Shown one piece after another: positions 13,091 through 26,115 of a DNA stretch of 64,000 nucleotides. Source of the DNA: Casuarius casuarius (lineage: Eukaryota > Chordata > Aves > Casuariiformes > Casuariidae); NCBI GenBank assembly GCA_003342895.1, contig PTFA01000363.1:342770-406769 (forward strand), in the 5' to 3' direction. Both the position numbers and the translations under genes were made by a program. Every line of letters begins with the position of its first letter. Within the stretch, counting starts at the first letter, position 1. The notes beneath the pieces are model-generated. The model worked only from the letters and a program-made list of their open reading frames with translations. It was not told the DNA's origin and did not search any database.

Positions 13091-14599
13091 AATCAAAGGC
13101 CTGTCCTCTCCCAGGTGACAAGTGACAGCAGAGAGATCAGAAGCATCTGGGGATGGTAACACCCTAACCTGTTGCACTAAAATCTGCCACAAGTCATTTG
13201 TCAGAGTCCTGAGGCAGGAAGCAGTCATCTCTCAAGGCATGGGTCAGATAAGGTGTAAAACTCCATAGGCTTGAAGAACACAGAGCATCCTTTTCAAGGC
13301 TGTTTTTTTCCTCAACCTCTTGGCTTTCAGTGTCATTTGCAACTAAAAGTTAAAGTAAATCCTGCTAAAAGGGTCTCTCTTAGGCAGATTTCTACTTCTA
13401 CCCCTAGAAAAAGAAAAGGAAAGCTATGCAACCCATTACAGATTACAAGTCGCTCTGTTTTGCCCTCAAAACTATTTTAAGTAATTTGCACAAAGCAGAC
13501 ATGTTCTTAGGGGACCAGCTGCGAGCAGACTGCCCCCACACTCACTGCAGTGCACCTCCTCCCCACCACTGCCCACCGTGCTCAAGAGTGCCATGGGAAG
13601 TGGCAGGGGAGTGGGCCATACCCTGTACCCCCACAGCCCGGGGGGCACCGCTGGGGAGCACAGAGTCAATGGAACAGGTCAGAAGACACCTATCACAATT
13701 TCACAGTAGTCCATGAAACCGTCCACAAGAGCATCTGAAAGTCCCAGAACACAGAAAAATTTTGTGAAAATGTAGGATGAAAGTGTAACATGTTCTTTTC
13801 TTGTGTAGATTTTTAAAAATCAACAGCTGTTAAGAATCCTCTGAGAAAAGCAGGAAAATTATAGCAGATGTATTGTCAGGAGTCAGAGGATGTCCACTTC
13901 ACAGTAATCTCTATCATTCTATCAGGCAAAGTAGGGTATCTTTTCCATTCCCTGATAAATGGAATAATAGACTAATATTAAAGTATTTTAAATGCAAATT
14001 TTGTAGGACACACTTTAAATTATAAGCAGTAATCACAAACTCTATTCTGAAGTTATACCCACTTAAGCAAAGTGGGTAAAAAAATCAATTACTTCCACCC
14101 TAGCTGTCTGTCTTTTAAACTACTGTACTCTGTAAATCCACACCCTTAAATCACTTGAGCTTACACACTAGGTATTTAGGAAGTATGACATGTTTAAAAG
14201 TCTGTTCTACTAGCACTATTAGAGGTATATACTAAGAGGTTCCCTGGTTTTGTTACCCAAACGCCGCCATGATAAACAGGAGGGAGAGAATGAATGGCTT
14301 GTCATAGATCCAGCAAAAATACATACTCTTTGAATTACACCACTACACATTGTTGTTTTTATTTGCCAAAGGGCATCTACTCTACAAATAGCATCTTTAA
14401 TGATGACTGTGCAGAGAAGGTAACTCAACAAATACTTGGCAACGGATAAGAAATAAGGTTGTTTGATTTAATATAGGCTACAATTACATTTTGTAATATA
14501 GAACCAAACAAAATAAGCCTGAAACTTGCAACAGAGAGAACATTAACATGGAAATTAATTGGCAAAGGTGCTTTTGTAATAAACTACAGTTAATAGTTA

Positions 14600-14640
14600 A
14601 ATATAACTCATATATTAACTATAGTTAATGTATATATTAA
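14600..14640. repeat. AT-rich palindrome cluster
   Basis: ATTAACTATAGTTAAT (14,614-14,629) is a perfect 16-bp palindrome resembling an HNF1-type site, embedded in further TTAA/TATA repeats (TTAATAGTTAAATATAAC, GTATATATTAACC). Confidence 0.8.
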
Positions 14641-16003
14641 CCATGATTCCTGGCTCCTTACTCCAGTGAATACCTTTAATTCCACCCAAAACTGATATTC
14701 AGCAGTGTTACAGACTCTCTAATGCACCTGTTCAGAGTAGCAAAGTAGTGGCACATAAAGTGCAACAGCATACTCTTTATTCTACGTATGTCCAGCCCAA
14801 AACATATATCTGAAAATTATTTTGACATACAACAGATGACAACCCCCAACCCTCTCCTCCCCATCCCCTTCCCAGCCCATTTTTCTACCAGGCAGCTAAA
14901 AATCAGACGTCAGAGCACTAAAGACACATTTCCACCACAAGGACCATGTAAGTGGGGTTGGCAGCTTAGAAGCCAGTTTAATATTTTCTTCCTCCAACAG
15001 GGTGAGCAGAATATGTAGCTAGTGAAACCCAACCAGATACTGTGCATCAGAAAAGACAATCTTGCCTCAAATTATCAAAAACATTAAGTTAGTATGAGGA
15101 AAAACAAATGACTTGACTAGAAGATGATAAAAACAAGGAACTTTCAATATGGAATTTGTAAAGTAATTTTGAAAGCTAAAAACTAGGATGCAAAAAAGCC
15201 CAGTTATTTAAGAAAAATAAATTCATTCCAGTTGAGGTTGAAGAATAGATACAAACCAACATTTATATAGACACCCTACTACAGAACACTGCGTATTTAT
15301 CACTAAAGTAGAAATAGTTATTTTGGAGTTGCCTGTAGAGAGAAATTATGCAAATGTACAGCACATCATGTGCAGTCATTTCTGTTTGTTATCTGAGTGA
15401 TTCAAATCAGAGTTAAAATTTGCTACGTTATTTGACATTTGTGATTGGCATTCAGAAAAGAAAGAAAAATCTTAGCAGATTAGTTAAGCAAGAAGCCAGC
15501 AGCCTGGAGTGGCAAATAGTGTCACATAGAAACTGAAGCAATTAAATGTGTGTTGCTTATCAGGTTGGCCGTCTCCTTTATAGTTACAATCTAATCCAAA
15601 ACATTTTCCTCGTGAAGTAAAGGTGAAGTTAGGAAGGTCTGCTTAGTCATCTTGAGAGACGCAAAGCTGCTGAAATAAGCCAACAGATTTCAACAAATTC
15701 AGAGGAGAGATAACTATCTAAATAGTCACTTTAAACAGCTAGCTAGTTTCACAGAGGAATAAGGGAGAGAGAACAGACAACTACCGCATGATTCAAGACT
15801 TCCAGGAATGCTGGGTCCACTGGCAGAGGCTCTGCTGGTCTGTACGACTCCTCCACTCCCTGGCCTTCATTTAGATGGACTGCTGCTGCAGTTCATCCCG
15901 ATCTTGCAAAAGCAGTACGCTCGGGGAGAAAGAGACATGACACGAACTACCACTGCACTCAAATCTTTTTTTCTTCTTTTTTTTTTTTCTTTTTTTGTGT
16001 ATG

Positions 16004-16030
16004 CGATCTTCCTTTCAGGTAAGAGAAAGC
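16004..16030 (+). other. Plus-strand recursive-splice-like motif (AG|GTAAG)
   Basis: A long T-rich tract (from about 15,966) is followed by CTTCCTTTCAG|GTAAGAG, with the junction at 16,018/16,019. A perfect acceptor directly abutting a good donor is the zero-length-exon pattern of recursive splice sites. It is antisense to UBE2E2, so it would matter only for an antisense transcript. Confidence 0.3.
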
Positions 16031-18069
16031 ACCCTATGATGAAGCGCTACTTCACACCAGCCATTGCTGTACCTGTTCCACAAGGAGTGAAAAGCCACCA
16101 CCTAGAGCAGATGCCTCCTATTTTCTGTGTTCAAAGGCCGTTAATAGGTTTCTTCCACTTATAAATTAACAGGCATTGTTGACTTTACAATCCTAGTATG
16201 ATCAGAAGCAAGCATTTTAAAGAGTGAATCGCCTAATTTAAATCAAGAATTATTTGGAGCCCAAGATTAAAAGCTTATCTTTTCTTTTTTCCTTCCTGTG
16301 CATTATGACTATACCTTTTCAAACCACTTTTTTCTAAATTGATCAGCAACTTCAAGATATAAGACAAGTCCACAGTATCAGATATCAGTATACAGGGAAA
16401 AGTACTCCCCAGGAGAATGGATGATATTACACATCCAAGGGCTTGCCCATTAAACATACATGATTCCCATTTCCTCTCATAGGACAAAATATTTGGGGGA
16501 GAGTATTTATGCAGACCAAAAATAGCCAGCATTTAGAAGTTTATTATTAATTTACACTACTTGTTTTTATTTTTCAGTATTTACTGTTTTTTAAGAAAAG
16601 AACAAAAAAGGCCAGGTAAACACATGCTTAAAGTGCATGAAAACTGTTTTATTGGCCTAGCTGACCATAACAGTTTGTTTGCTCTAAGCATCTACTACAC
16701 TTACATGATACCAAAGCCCTTGTAAACTATTTGAATATGTTANGTAATTTGGTTAGGAAATGCCCTTACAGAGAGTTTGCAAAAGCCAATTTTGAAAACT
16801 GGATGTTTCTTTTTTCTGTTACTTTTCTAGAAATTCTAAGCAGGATAAATTTACATTATGGATATATAAAATATCATATATGCATTTTAATCACAGTACC
16901 AAAAAGAAAAAATCAGAAATAGAAAGTTATTTATACTTTGTTAAACCAGCCTTAAGCATAAGACAGTAAATAGTTGAATTGCAAGTGTGAAAATGCAACT
17001 CTACAACATACTGTATAATACTATCCCTTAATTACAGTTTTAAGGATAACACTTCTACCTGTAAGAGTCTAACATATGGTACATTTAAGGAATCTGTTCT
17101 TTGTTGGAAGTTAAAAAAAAAAAAAAAGTCTGCCTATATGCCTACATCCATTTTTTTTTATTTTTATTACACAATCATAAAATGTAGTACAATGTGGTGT
17201 TTTAGAGTTGCGTTTCCATGGGTCTGAATCAGTTCTTACTAAATTAAACACAAGATAAGTGATAGTATAAATAGAGAATCATGCTTTCAATATTGTCTCT
17301 GAAAGTATGGTTGAGCTCAGTTTCCCAAGTATGGGAACAAGGGCTTTAGTTCTTTGGTTAAATTGTTTCTCTCAAAAGTCCTAATTCTGTGACTCTTAAT
17401 TGTTCAGGCAATCTTTTCTCAATCCATTGGTTTTAAAAATATACATGAGTATAGGTTGCAGGATCAGGAACAAAGACTGTAGCACAAAACATGCAATTGC
17501 TGCATCACATTTTAAAACTGGAGTGTATCAATACTCTCTCATTGTGTAACTGTAGCCAGAGTTTGACCTATCCTTCACAAAACTGACACTAAGTTTCTTA
17601 ATATCTACATTTATCCTCTATACCTTGTTTCATTTTGGGAAACACTTATAATTCAGACTAAGTCTGATGAGGGATGCTTGAACCCCTACCTGATGCTAAG
17701 CCTAACAAGAAGGGATAAAAATAATGTTATACTCAATAGAATGTCTCTAATTATTGATTGCAAGAACCAAGCTTTTTAAAAGAGCATGTTTATTGCAGGA
17801 ACTAGAATGTCATTACTGTTTGGTTGTCTCAAAATCCAGTTGAATCACTAGCAATATAACTTGCACAAAAGAATCAAACTTAACATGTTATCTTTGAAAA
17901 AGTGGATTTTAGTGTACTTAGCATATGCCACACAAGAGCGCAATGCAGTAAGAAGAAATTTCTTCCATTTGAAGGTGTTCTTGCCATCACTAGACAAACA
18001 GATACTTCATTGCCTTCAACTATAATGCATGTGTTAATTTTTATTTTCTCAAAACATACTGGTGTGATG

Positions 18070-18565
18070 AAAATTGGGTAAAATCTTGTACGAGCTGGTT
18101 GGCACAGCAGACTTTATTTGGAATATATGTGAAAGGGATTTAAGCTTCCTGAAGGGAGCAATTCAGTGGAACAATATGAACCACTGCCTAAACCACAGTC
18201 CACAAAAAGCTGCGCAGAAGTGGAATTGCAAGGGCTTTTGCTGGAGGCTAAGCGTTACCTTAAGGATCCAGGTGCAGTTTGACATTCCTCTGTTATTGTG
18301 GGCATTGGCAAACAGAGAAAAACGTTGGAGTGCCAAGGATACTCTGAGAAAAGCACAGATAATGTGGCTCCAGTAGTCCTGATAAAGCTTCTTTGCTTGC
18401 AGCTGAGCCCCAACAGACAGGGACTGTGTGCTTTGGCCTACAGTATTGATTCGTCTTGTCTGGCACGATTCCTGGAGTCGTGGGCTCTATCTGAAAACCC
18501 TTCAAGAAAATAAGACCTTAGGTACTGGCTCACAGATGCTTCAGCAGTCTAATCACAGTTTCCCA
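18070..18565. other. Unexplained higher-GC segment, intron 3
   Basis: About 500 bp of mixed, higher-GC sequence with several overlapping short open frames on both strands (longest 100 codons at 18,074-18,376 plus strand). It contains GGATCCAGGTGCAGTTTGAC and TCTGGCACGATTCCTGGAGT. I recognise no protein or repeat. It could be a degraded retroelement or a conserved non-coding block. Confidence 0.3.
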
Positions 18566-21077
18566 GAGCTTCATCCCTGTGAGCTCTCTGCATTTATAAC
18601 TCATCTCTCCAGAGAGAGAGGAGGAAGAAAAAGAATGGGGGGGGGGGAGGAAATGTTTTGGGCACTATACATAGCCCTCTAGAAATCCGTCATTCTATTT
18701 TAAGTAGTACAAGACAGATCTAGGCAAAGCAGTGAAACACTCGTTCACCCGTTTCACCATTTCTCTGCCACTGTTTCACTATTTCCTAATTGCATAGTTT
18801 TAAGGTTCAGAAAGCAGGATCCCAATCTATATACATTACTTTTCCTCTCCCTCTCTCTTCTTTGCAGCCAGTTTTTCTTTCTNTTTTATTACGCAATTAA
18901 AAGCACTCATACGCAAAGAAAACAGTCCTATCTGNTCCTTGCTTTTGGCCATGCTTTTTCCGTCTCCAGCTTCTTCCAAGATCTCATTTCTTAGCTGAGT
19001 CCCATGACCAGCCTCTTCACTGAGTGATCAATACTTGCTTTAGTTACTGCACCCTGAAGATGAGACTTAAAGTTGATTTGTACTAGATAATTGACATCCT
19101 TTTGTCCACCAATATTGCATTTGAAACAGGATCAAATAGGACCAAAGTTTAACAACTAAAGTAACCTCAGCTAAAGCACGCCCTGCCTGCCTGCCCTCCC
19201 CCCCCAGCACAAAATTATCCTGCCACTGTCTTGNAGTTTTCACCTAAACACAGAGGTAAAATACAGAAGGCTAGGTTACCTGCACTCTTAATGAATTCAT
19301 TAATGAAATCTGCCACTGACCCAGAGAGACCTAGGCAGTCCTCAGTACTCAACAGAGTAACAATTCGCAGGATTGCCACAGTAGTCCAGAGAGAAAGTCA
19401 GAGAACAATTTTATGGAAAAGTATGAAATATAGAGAAACTTGAAATTGGTGAAAATGATTTCTTCATTGTCGAGAAGGTGGGTACATGATTTGTAAAAAA
19501 AAAGTTGTGTCAAATAAACACGATTTTTTCCCCAAAGGAGGCATCTGGGCAATCCAAAGCACTGCCAGTTGTCCAGGCCGAAAAAACCTGGTAACAATAT
19601 GATTGAAAACATGTTCTTAACATTCTAGCCTCAAACAATATAATACTGGTACTTACATGGTTTAATTAAAATTACCTGAACTTGGCTAAAATATATTTTT
19701 AGAAGCTGGAACTATTTGAAACACTGTTTTGAGCTACTTTGATCTGCATCTGTAAATGTTACTTTCCATTTTTACTAGTGTGTCTTCTGGTGTTCAAAAA
19801 AAAATCTGTTTATTAAAATTTTCAAATTATTATTTAAATCTGGGTTTATTTTCTTCAGTATTTAAAATGACAGCATACAAAACCGAGCACTTTAATTGTT
19901 GAAAGATAACCAATTCATTGCACTATAAAGCTGCATAATTGCAAGCCAAAAACATTACCTTAAAAAATATTTGTGTCAAGCTATGACAACAGAGAACTAG
20001 TAATAGATGTCCACGTATAGATGGCTATTTGGAATTGTCCACAAAGAAGTGTGCTGATTTAAGATTAACTGTTGATCAAAATACGATTCTGANCCTAGAA
20101 CTCAGATCTAGAACTTCTAGGGAGTTACAGGGAAGGCAGCTGGGATTTGTATTAAAAAATAGATACACAAACAAAACAAAACTTTTGCATATATCAAACA
20201 TTCAATGTTGTCTTTCCTACTATAGACTTCATTCTCTTGAAATACTTTTACTGGTATAAATTTGGAACAACCAACATCAGAATTGTGACCAATCATCTAC
20301 ACTGGTATCTCTCTGAATCCTTGTTTAGCCACAACATATTACATAAAAGCAACAATTGCTTCCTGAAGGGACACAGTTTTAAGTTCTATGAGCACTCTTG
20401 GATAGTCCAAGACTCTTGACAAAAACAGATAAACAGAAGTCCTCAAAGTCTAGCTAGCGAGGTCCCTGTTCAAGCATTTGAAATAGTCTTCTCACCCACA
20501 TAGTTTTCTTACTAGTTACTTTGCTACAGTTCCAATCTTTCAAACATGTCATTTTATACAATGACAAGATCACATCAGCTTACTTTCACTCAGATTAAGC
20601 TAAACGACCCATCCATTGAAGGAAGGAANCAATTATTTGTTGAGGTAAAACACCATTGAACTCTTCATGATACATTTTCCAAGAGAGGAACAATTTAGCA
20701 CTTCTTATGATAATACAACATAGTTCCAATGTCCTTCTTACAAAGTTAATGGATATAGTGCATCTTGACTGACATTACAAGCCATTTTTTCTCAAAATAT
20801 TGTATTTTAAATATAGCTTTAAGAACACAGCATGTTTTAGATCCCCAGAGAGACTTCTAATCTGTGGTGACATTCCTCCCAAGGATCTATAAACGTGTGA
20901 ACAGATACATAATTGATTCTGCTGTCCCATACATTAATCGATTTTCAAGAGTATTCTACAAAACAATTAACAGTTTCTTTATTCTAAGTAAAAATAAGCA
21001 GTTTAGCTTTAAAGAATTTCATGCTACTAAAATAAAATTAATTCTTCCCTCCTCTGCCACCCCCAGAACAATAGCAA

Positions 21078-21117
21078 AATAATATAATATAATAATAATA
21101 TAATAATATAATAATAG
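21078..21117. repeat. (TAA/TATAA)n microsatellite
   Basis: Alternating TAATA and TAA units form an AT-only repeat of about 40 bp. Confidence 0.95.
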
Positions 21118-24100
21118 CAAATAAAACTTTCATTCAGTGCCCAAACCTCAGAACAATGTCTGACACAGTAATGACTGTTCCATTGTTTTGCAAATTTAAT
21201 GTGGATTCTGAAAGTATTTTAAAAAGAGTATTAAGACTAACAATTCTGTGGTAATGGTCTGTCTGACCCAAATTACTAAAATGAATTCTAGTAAATTTTA
21301 TTAGCACTATAACTCATATCAATAGGAGAAAAACAGTTTTCTTCTGATCTAAAATCTACTCCAATAGGAGCAGATTTTCAATGCATCTCTTTTGGTATTC
21401 ACTTAAATATTGGAGTGAAAATGCCACTTTTTTTTCAGAGGACTGATGACCTATTCTACACATCTACCACCATGCTGAGTTCACTATAACGCATCCATTG
21501 ATGAGAGCTGTTTGCTCTCATTCTTTGTCCTTTCATATTCAGTTATTTTCCGCCTGGATCTTACACAACAGACTACTGTTGTTATCTCTGACAATTACAG
21601 GCTTTGTCACCAGATATAAAGTTCTGCTATTTTTAAGACACTAAATAAATTGAGACCTCCATCCTACTGGAAAGTGTATGATCTTTTACACGGCATTATA
21701 TTTCCAGGATTTATTTGCCCTATCTTTGAATTCCAGCTCAACTGCCTTGAACAAAATTTGATGGTCCTCTGCAACAGGGCTGTGAAAATCCACTCTTCTG
21801 TCTGTGACAAGTGAAAAATGGTTTATAACCACTTTGTCATCTAACTCAAGAATTGTTTTTATGGAAAATACTTATATTTTGCAGCAAAAATAACTTCCTC
21901 TCTTTTTATCGTAAAAGGTAATTCTCAATTATGAANGTAATAACCAACTGTAAAACAGTAAGACAGTGTTCTGAAGTCTAAAGAAAATTCTAACTGGCTT
22001 CACAGAAGAACAGAATGAAAAAAAAAGTTAATGCTGTTCTTCCCCAATCATATGCCAAAACCAAACTGGCAATGAGTATGTGAATCTCAGTCCATTAGTG
22101 AAAAACTTATGAGTAGTAGCAGTGACTCATTGGAAAGAAAGATAATGCAGATAACCCAGATAACCTGGCGAACTGTGAGAAAGACTTTAAAAATCCTCTT
22201 TAAAAGCAACAGCAGGCAGGCCACAATAGAAGCAAGCAATCTAATCCTAGCATTCAGCCTCACAGCCTCCAAAATACTTTGGACAGCCTGTTCCTTCCAG
22301 CTGCTAGAGGCAAGTGAAGCTTCAAATTCATAAGGTACTTTGTATTCAGAGACTGATATCAAAGGCAAAAATCCTTTACAAAATCTAAGCAGTAAGGAAG
22401 GAATGTCTCTAACTGGGCATTTCCTTAAAATCTCTTAGTACAGCAAATATGTTACGTTTCAGTAATTGTAACTAGCTGGTTAGTTATTGGCTGGTCTGAT
22501 ACATACAGGAAGTTCTTTTTGCTGTAACTGCTGAATTTACAGTTCTGTTACTGACTTGATTTTTTTTTTCCTTCCTGGTAACACATTTTACTTTATTTTC
22601 TCCAGGGCAGGTGATATTCACGGGGACATGGTGCAAGGTATCTACCAAGGAACAGAAAATGCAGCTGATCTATCTTTGATTCCGACACATTATGTTACAA
22701 AGTAGTGAGTGAATCTTCTGCATCCTTTCAGAGAATCTGCTCCTGTTTCTACCCTACATTATACTGAAGACAACTGAATCCATGTTATACCACATTGGAT
22801 TATCTGAACCTATTCAGTGTGGCCTCCTGTGCTAAATAAGTTTGACCCAGCAAAAATACTGATACAGAGCCTGAACATTCAAGGCTATTCAAGCCTATCC
22901 TGAACAAGTTGAAACACTAGCTACCAAAACTGGAAATGTTAATTTACGTGAAACAATCACATATGATTATACATGTAGGAGACATATCCATACAAGGTTT
23001 GTTTCAATCACTGCTGTTATCTGGGAAATCAGTCAGACCCATAAACTAATTTAATTAGGCCCTGAGTAAACCAGAGAACTAAGACATGAAACAAAGAATG
23101 AGAACTATAAATAATATACTTTTTTTCTAGCTCACAGTAAATACATACAAGCATTCTCTATAGGACTCCAAGAACATCAGATTGATAACAATTTTATCTA
23201 TCACAAAAGTGCTGTGGATCTATAATTTTCTGTCACGTGCAAGGAAAATAACCTGTAAAAGGATTTAATCCAACAGCAGTTTCAGAAAAACCTTCATGAT
23301 CTGCAAGACAACCCCAGAGATACTACACTGACAAACAAGGACAGATGTGAACACCTCCCTCCAACACACACATTTTAACACAAGTTTTACTAACCTGCTG
23401 CCTTCCCGGGCAATTGCTATTTAAATATACATTGTCGGAGACTACACAGTCTGCCAGATGCCAACATCTATGGCAATGTTAGTAACATTCTGCTTATGTG
23501 TTTGCTTGTTCTCAGAAGTATTTCTTCTTTGCNTCTCATATTTTCAACAGCTTACTATCCTCNACACCTCTCTCCCCCTCAAATATGTAGAAATACAGGA
23601 GAAATATCAGCACTTTTGATGGTTCTAACTGCATCTTATTGAAATCATAATATTTCTGAACTGCTCATATGTTTGAGTTGTCTGAATGTACATTGATATT
23701 GATTCTCTTTCACCTCTGCTATAATCAATGCTTATTTATTTCATAGGCCTCTGAGAGTGCTTTCCTGTATAATTACAAAGATATTCAAAGCAATTTGTCT
23801 ATGATTGCTTGCATTATATAAACGAAATTTCTCTATGATATACAGTGAAGTATATTGTTGTCATTGCCTGATACACTTCTATCAAACTCAGCAAAGCAGC
23901 AACATTACTTCAGTAGTTACAGTATCACTTCAGTAATCATCACTACCATTTGGAATAAGAAATTTGGTACTTTGGAAAAAAAATTTCTAAATTAGATTTC
24001 TACATTATAATAATTTGCATATTTGGTTACAATCCTATTATTTATCTATAAACACTTTTAATAAATTCCCCTCCCAACTCCAAACAAATGATTTTGTCCA

Positions 24101-24599
24101 GTTTCAGCAATAATAATACAGGTATTTGAACCTTTCTGAACTTGATGATTTGCCGGGCCTCAAAACACAAATAAGAATATTTCTAAGCAACTGTTAACCC
24201 CCTCATTCCTTCAGTAAAGTTCACTCATATAGCAGCTATTATTTAGAATCTAAGACAGATACCAGAAACAGAACACTTAAGACACCACAAATTAGTTGAG
24301 ACTAAATTATTTATCCAATTATTTATTTTAGTAATGTGAAGACTATTTATAAGCAAGTTTTTCACAAAAATCTGAATAAAGATTCTAATGAGGAAATGTG
24401 ATTCTTTAAACACAGCCTGGTCAAGCATCTCTCTTACAGGCCTTCAACCACCTAAGCCTGGGAAATCTGGAGGACATTGTGAGGCAAAGAGGAAGGGAGA
24501 AGGCCACATTCATCCAATAGTCTTCTGATATAAGAAATAAGACAGCAGAGCTTTTTGCTTAGTCAGAAAAGAAGGAACTGAAACACTCTGGTAGTAAGA

Positions 24600-25485
24600 G
24601 ATCAGGTCTTGGTCCTCTGCCATTCAACATTTATATCCACGACCTGAAGTTAACCAAATCGTCACTGATAAGAGTTACAACTTACACAGAGATGAAAGAA
24701 ATGGAAAACAATGAACTACCTACATAGACCAATCGGAACTTCTTTGGTAAGATGAGCACAAGCAAATAGCATGATTTGGAGAATCACAAAGTCTTACATG
24801 TAAGAAAGAAAAATGAAGGCCATACTGCCAGAGCAACATGAAAATCTGTTTTGGGAAGGGAGACTCATAAATGTGTTGGGACGACCCGCTGAACAGAAGC
24901 ACCTTGTGTGATCAAGAGGACTGGATGGACTAATACAATTTGAGCAGAAGAATGGAATATCATATAGCTCTGGAAACATCTTATTGTATCTCTGTTTGCT
25001 ATCAGCATTCTTGGTAGTGGAATATCATGTTTTGTTCTGCTGTTTGCGAATCAGAAAGAATCACGAGAATAACTAAAAACTAGAAAGCATGCTTTATAAC
25101 AAGAAGATTCAAGGAACTTAAACTATTTTGCTTTCAAAGAGCAAGTTAACGCAGAAACACGAAGCATTAGTACCAACAGCAGAGTCAGGAATTTTCGGAG
25201 AGTTTTTAACTATAGCAGAATGATGTAACCACATGTGGAAGTTACACAAATACAGGCTGAAATTTACCTGGAAGAATAATTGACCGCTGGGACAAATAGC
25301 CAAGGACTGTGTTTGTCCCTTTCATTAATTTGTCTAAATCAAAACTCGATCTTTGCTACAAGACATGCTTTAGTTCAAACAGGAATTAAGTCAGAAAAGT
25401 CTTAATGTCATGAGACACGCAGAAGGTCACACCTGATGATTATAATTGTCCCTCCTGATGCATTAATTTATGAATGAATGTTACA
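24600..25485 (+). mobile_element. Ancient CR1-like LINE fossil, 3' part
   Basis: The plus strand reads through the reverse-transcriptase 3' end and 3'UTR of an old CR1 family, similar to those common in turtles and crocodilians. Matching blocks in order: TCTTGGTCCTCTGCCATTCA then ATTTATATCCACGACCTGAA (the 'ttcaacatctttatcaatgacctgga' block); CAAGCAAATAGCATGATTTG; GGCCATACTGCC; AACTTAAACTATTTTGCTTT then CAAAGAGCAAGTTAA; ACATGCTTTAGTTCAAACAG then GAATTA; GAAGGTCACACCTGATGATT then ATAATTGTCCCTCCTGATG; and a terminal ATGAATGAATG like the CR1 3' microsatellite. The copy is riddled with substitutions and indels and has no open frame. It lies antisense to UBE2E2. Divergence suggests insertion before the avian radiation. 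Confidence 0.75.
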
Positions 25486-25999
25486 TTGACATCTTTGAGA
25501 TCTGCATTTTATTTATTAATACTATGAATAAATACTATGTATGCGAAGATATGAAAAGTGTGTCATAATATGCCATTAGACTTGGAAAGGACAGTGTAGA
25601 AAACCTAACTCATTACTGTGTCATATATACACATGCTTAAATCTGCAGCTAAAAAATGTTATTATTTTCTGCTTGCTTAAGTCATTCAGTCCTAAGTGAT
25701 TTATTGGTCTCTGAATCTTAAGGGAAAGTGATGGCTGTTTAAAATACACACCCATTAATTATCAAAGGAGACTCTAAAGAAGGTCAGTATTTGGAGCTGC
25801 CGACAACAGAAAATTTGGGAAAACATGATCCAGAAGAGATTGAGGTTATTACTGTGTGAAAAATATACGAGTTTCACTTTTCATTGCATTAGTACTAGAA
25901 ATAATGATGATTTTTATGGTACATTTGAGTTTCATGTTTAATATAGCTTATAAAAGAAGTTCAGTATTATTCCCTGATGTATTACTATTCTGCTAGTGT

Positions 26000-26115
26000 A
26001 CAGCTGCCAACAGTAGTTAAATCTGATTAAGGCCCCCTGCCGAGTTAATCAATCTGATAATGTCAGACATTATTAAGGAAGCATACATGATATGGTCACA
26101 CTGTCTATTATCAGT
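26000..26115. promoter_or_regulatory. Candidate intronic regulatory element with TAAT palindrome
   Basis: ATAATGTC-A-GACATTAT at 26,057-26,073 is a perfect 17-bp inverted repeat. It is flanked by related homeodomain-like sites AATCTGATTAAGG and GTTAATCAATCTGAT. Clustered ATTA/TGATTAA sites and higher complexity than the surrounding AT-rich intron suggest a conserved enhancer, but function is inferred only. Confidence 0.25.

Larger units (their letters stand above)
10771..24599 (-). other. UBE2E2: UBE2E2 intron 3, block between the two CR1 fossils
   Basis: AT-rich intron. Apart from the microsatellites, palindromes, the 18.07-18.57 kb segment and the recursive-splice-like motif listed separately, I see nothing recognisable. 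A GC-richer stretch at 13.5-13.67 kb (CCCACACTCACTGCAGTGCA onward) has overlapping short open frames but no known motif. The paired opposite-strand frames near 22.1-22.37 kb look like chance. Confidence 0.6.

Noticed and set aside
22087..22368. Overlapping open frames on both strands near 22.1-22.37 kb
   Set aside because: Neither resembles a known protein; mirrored frames on opposite strands are common by chance.
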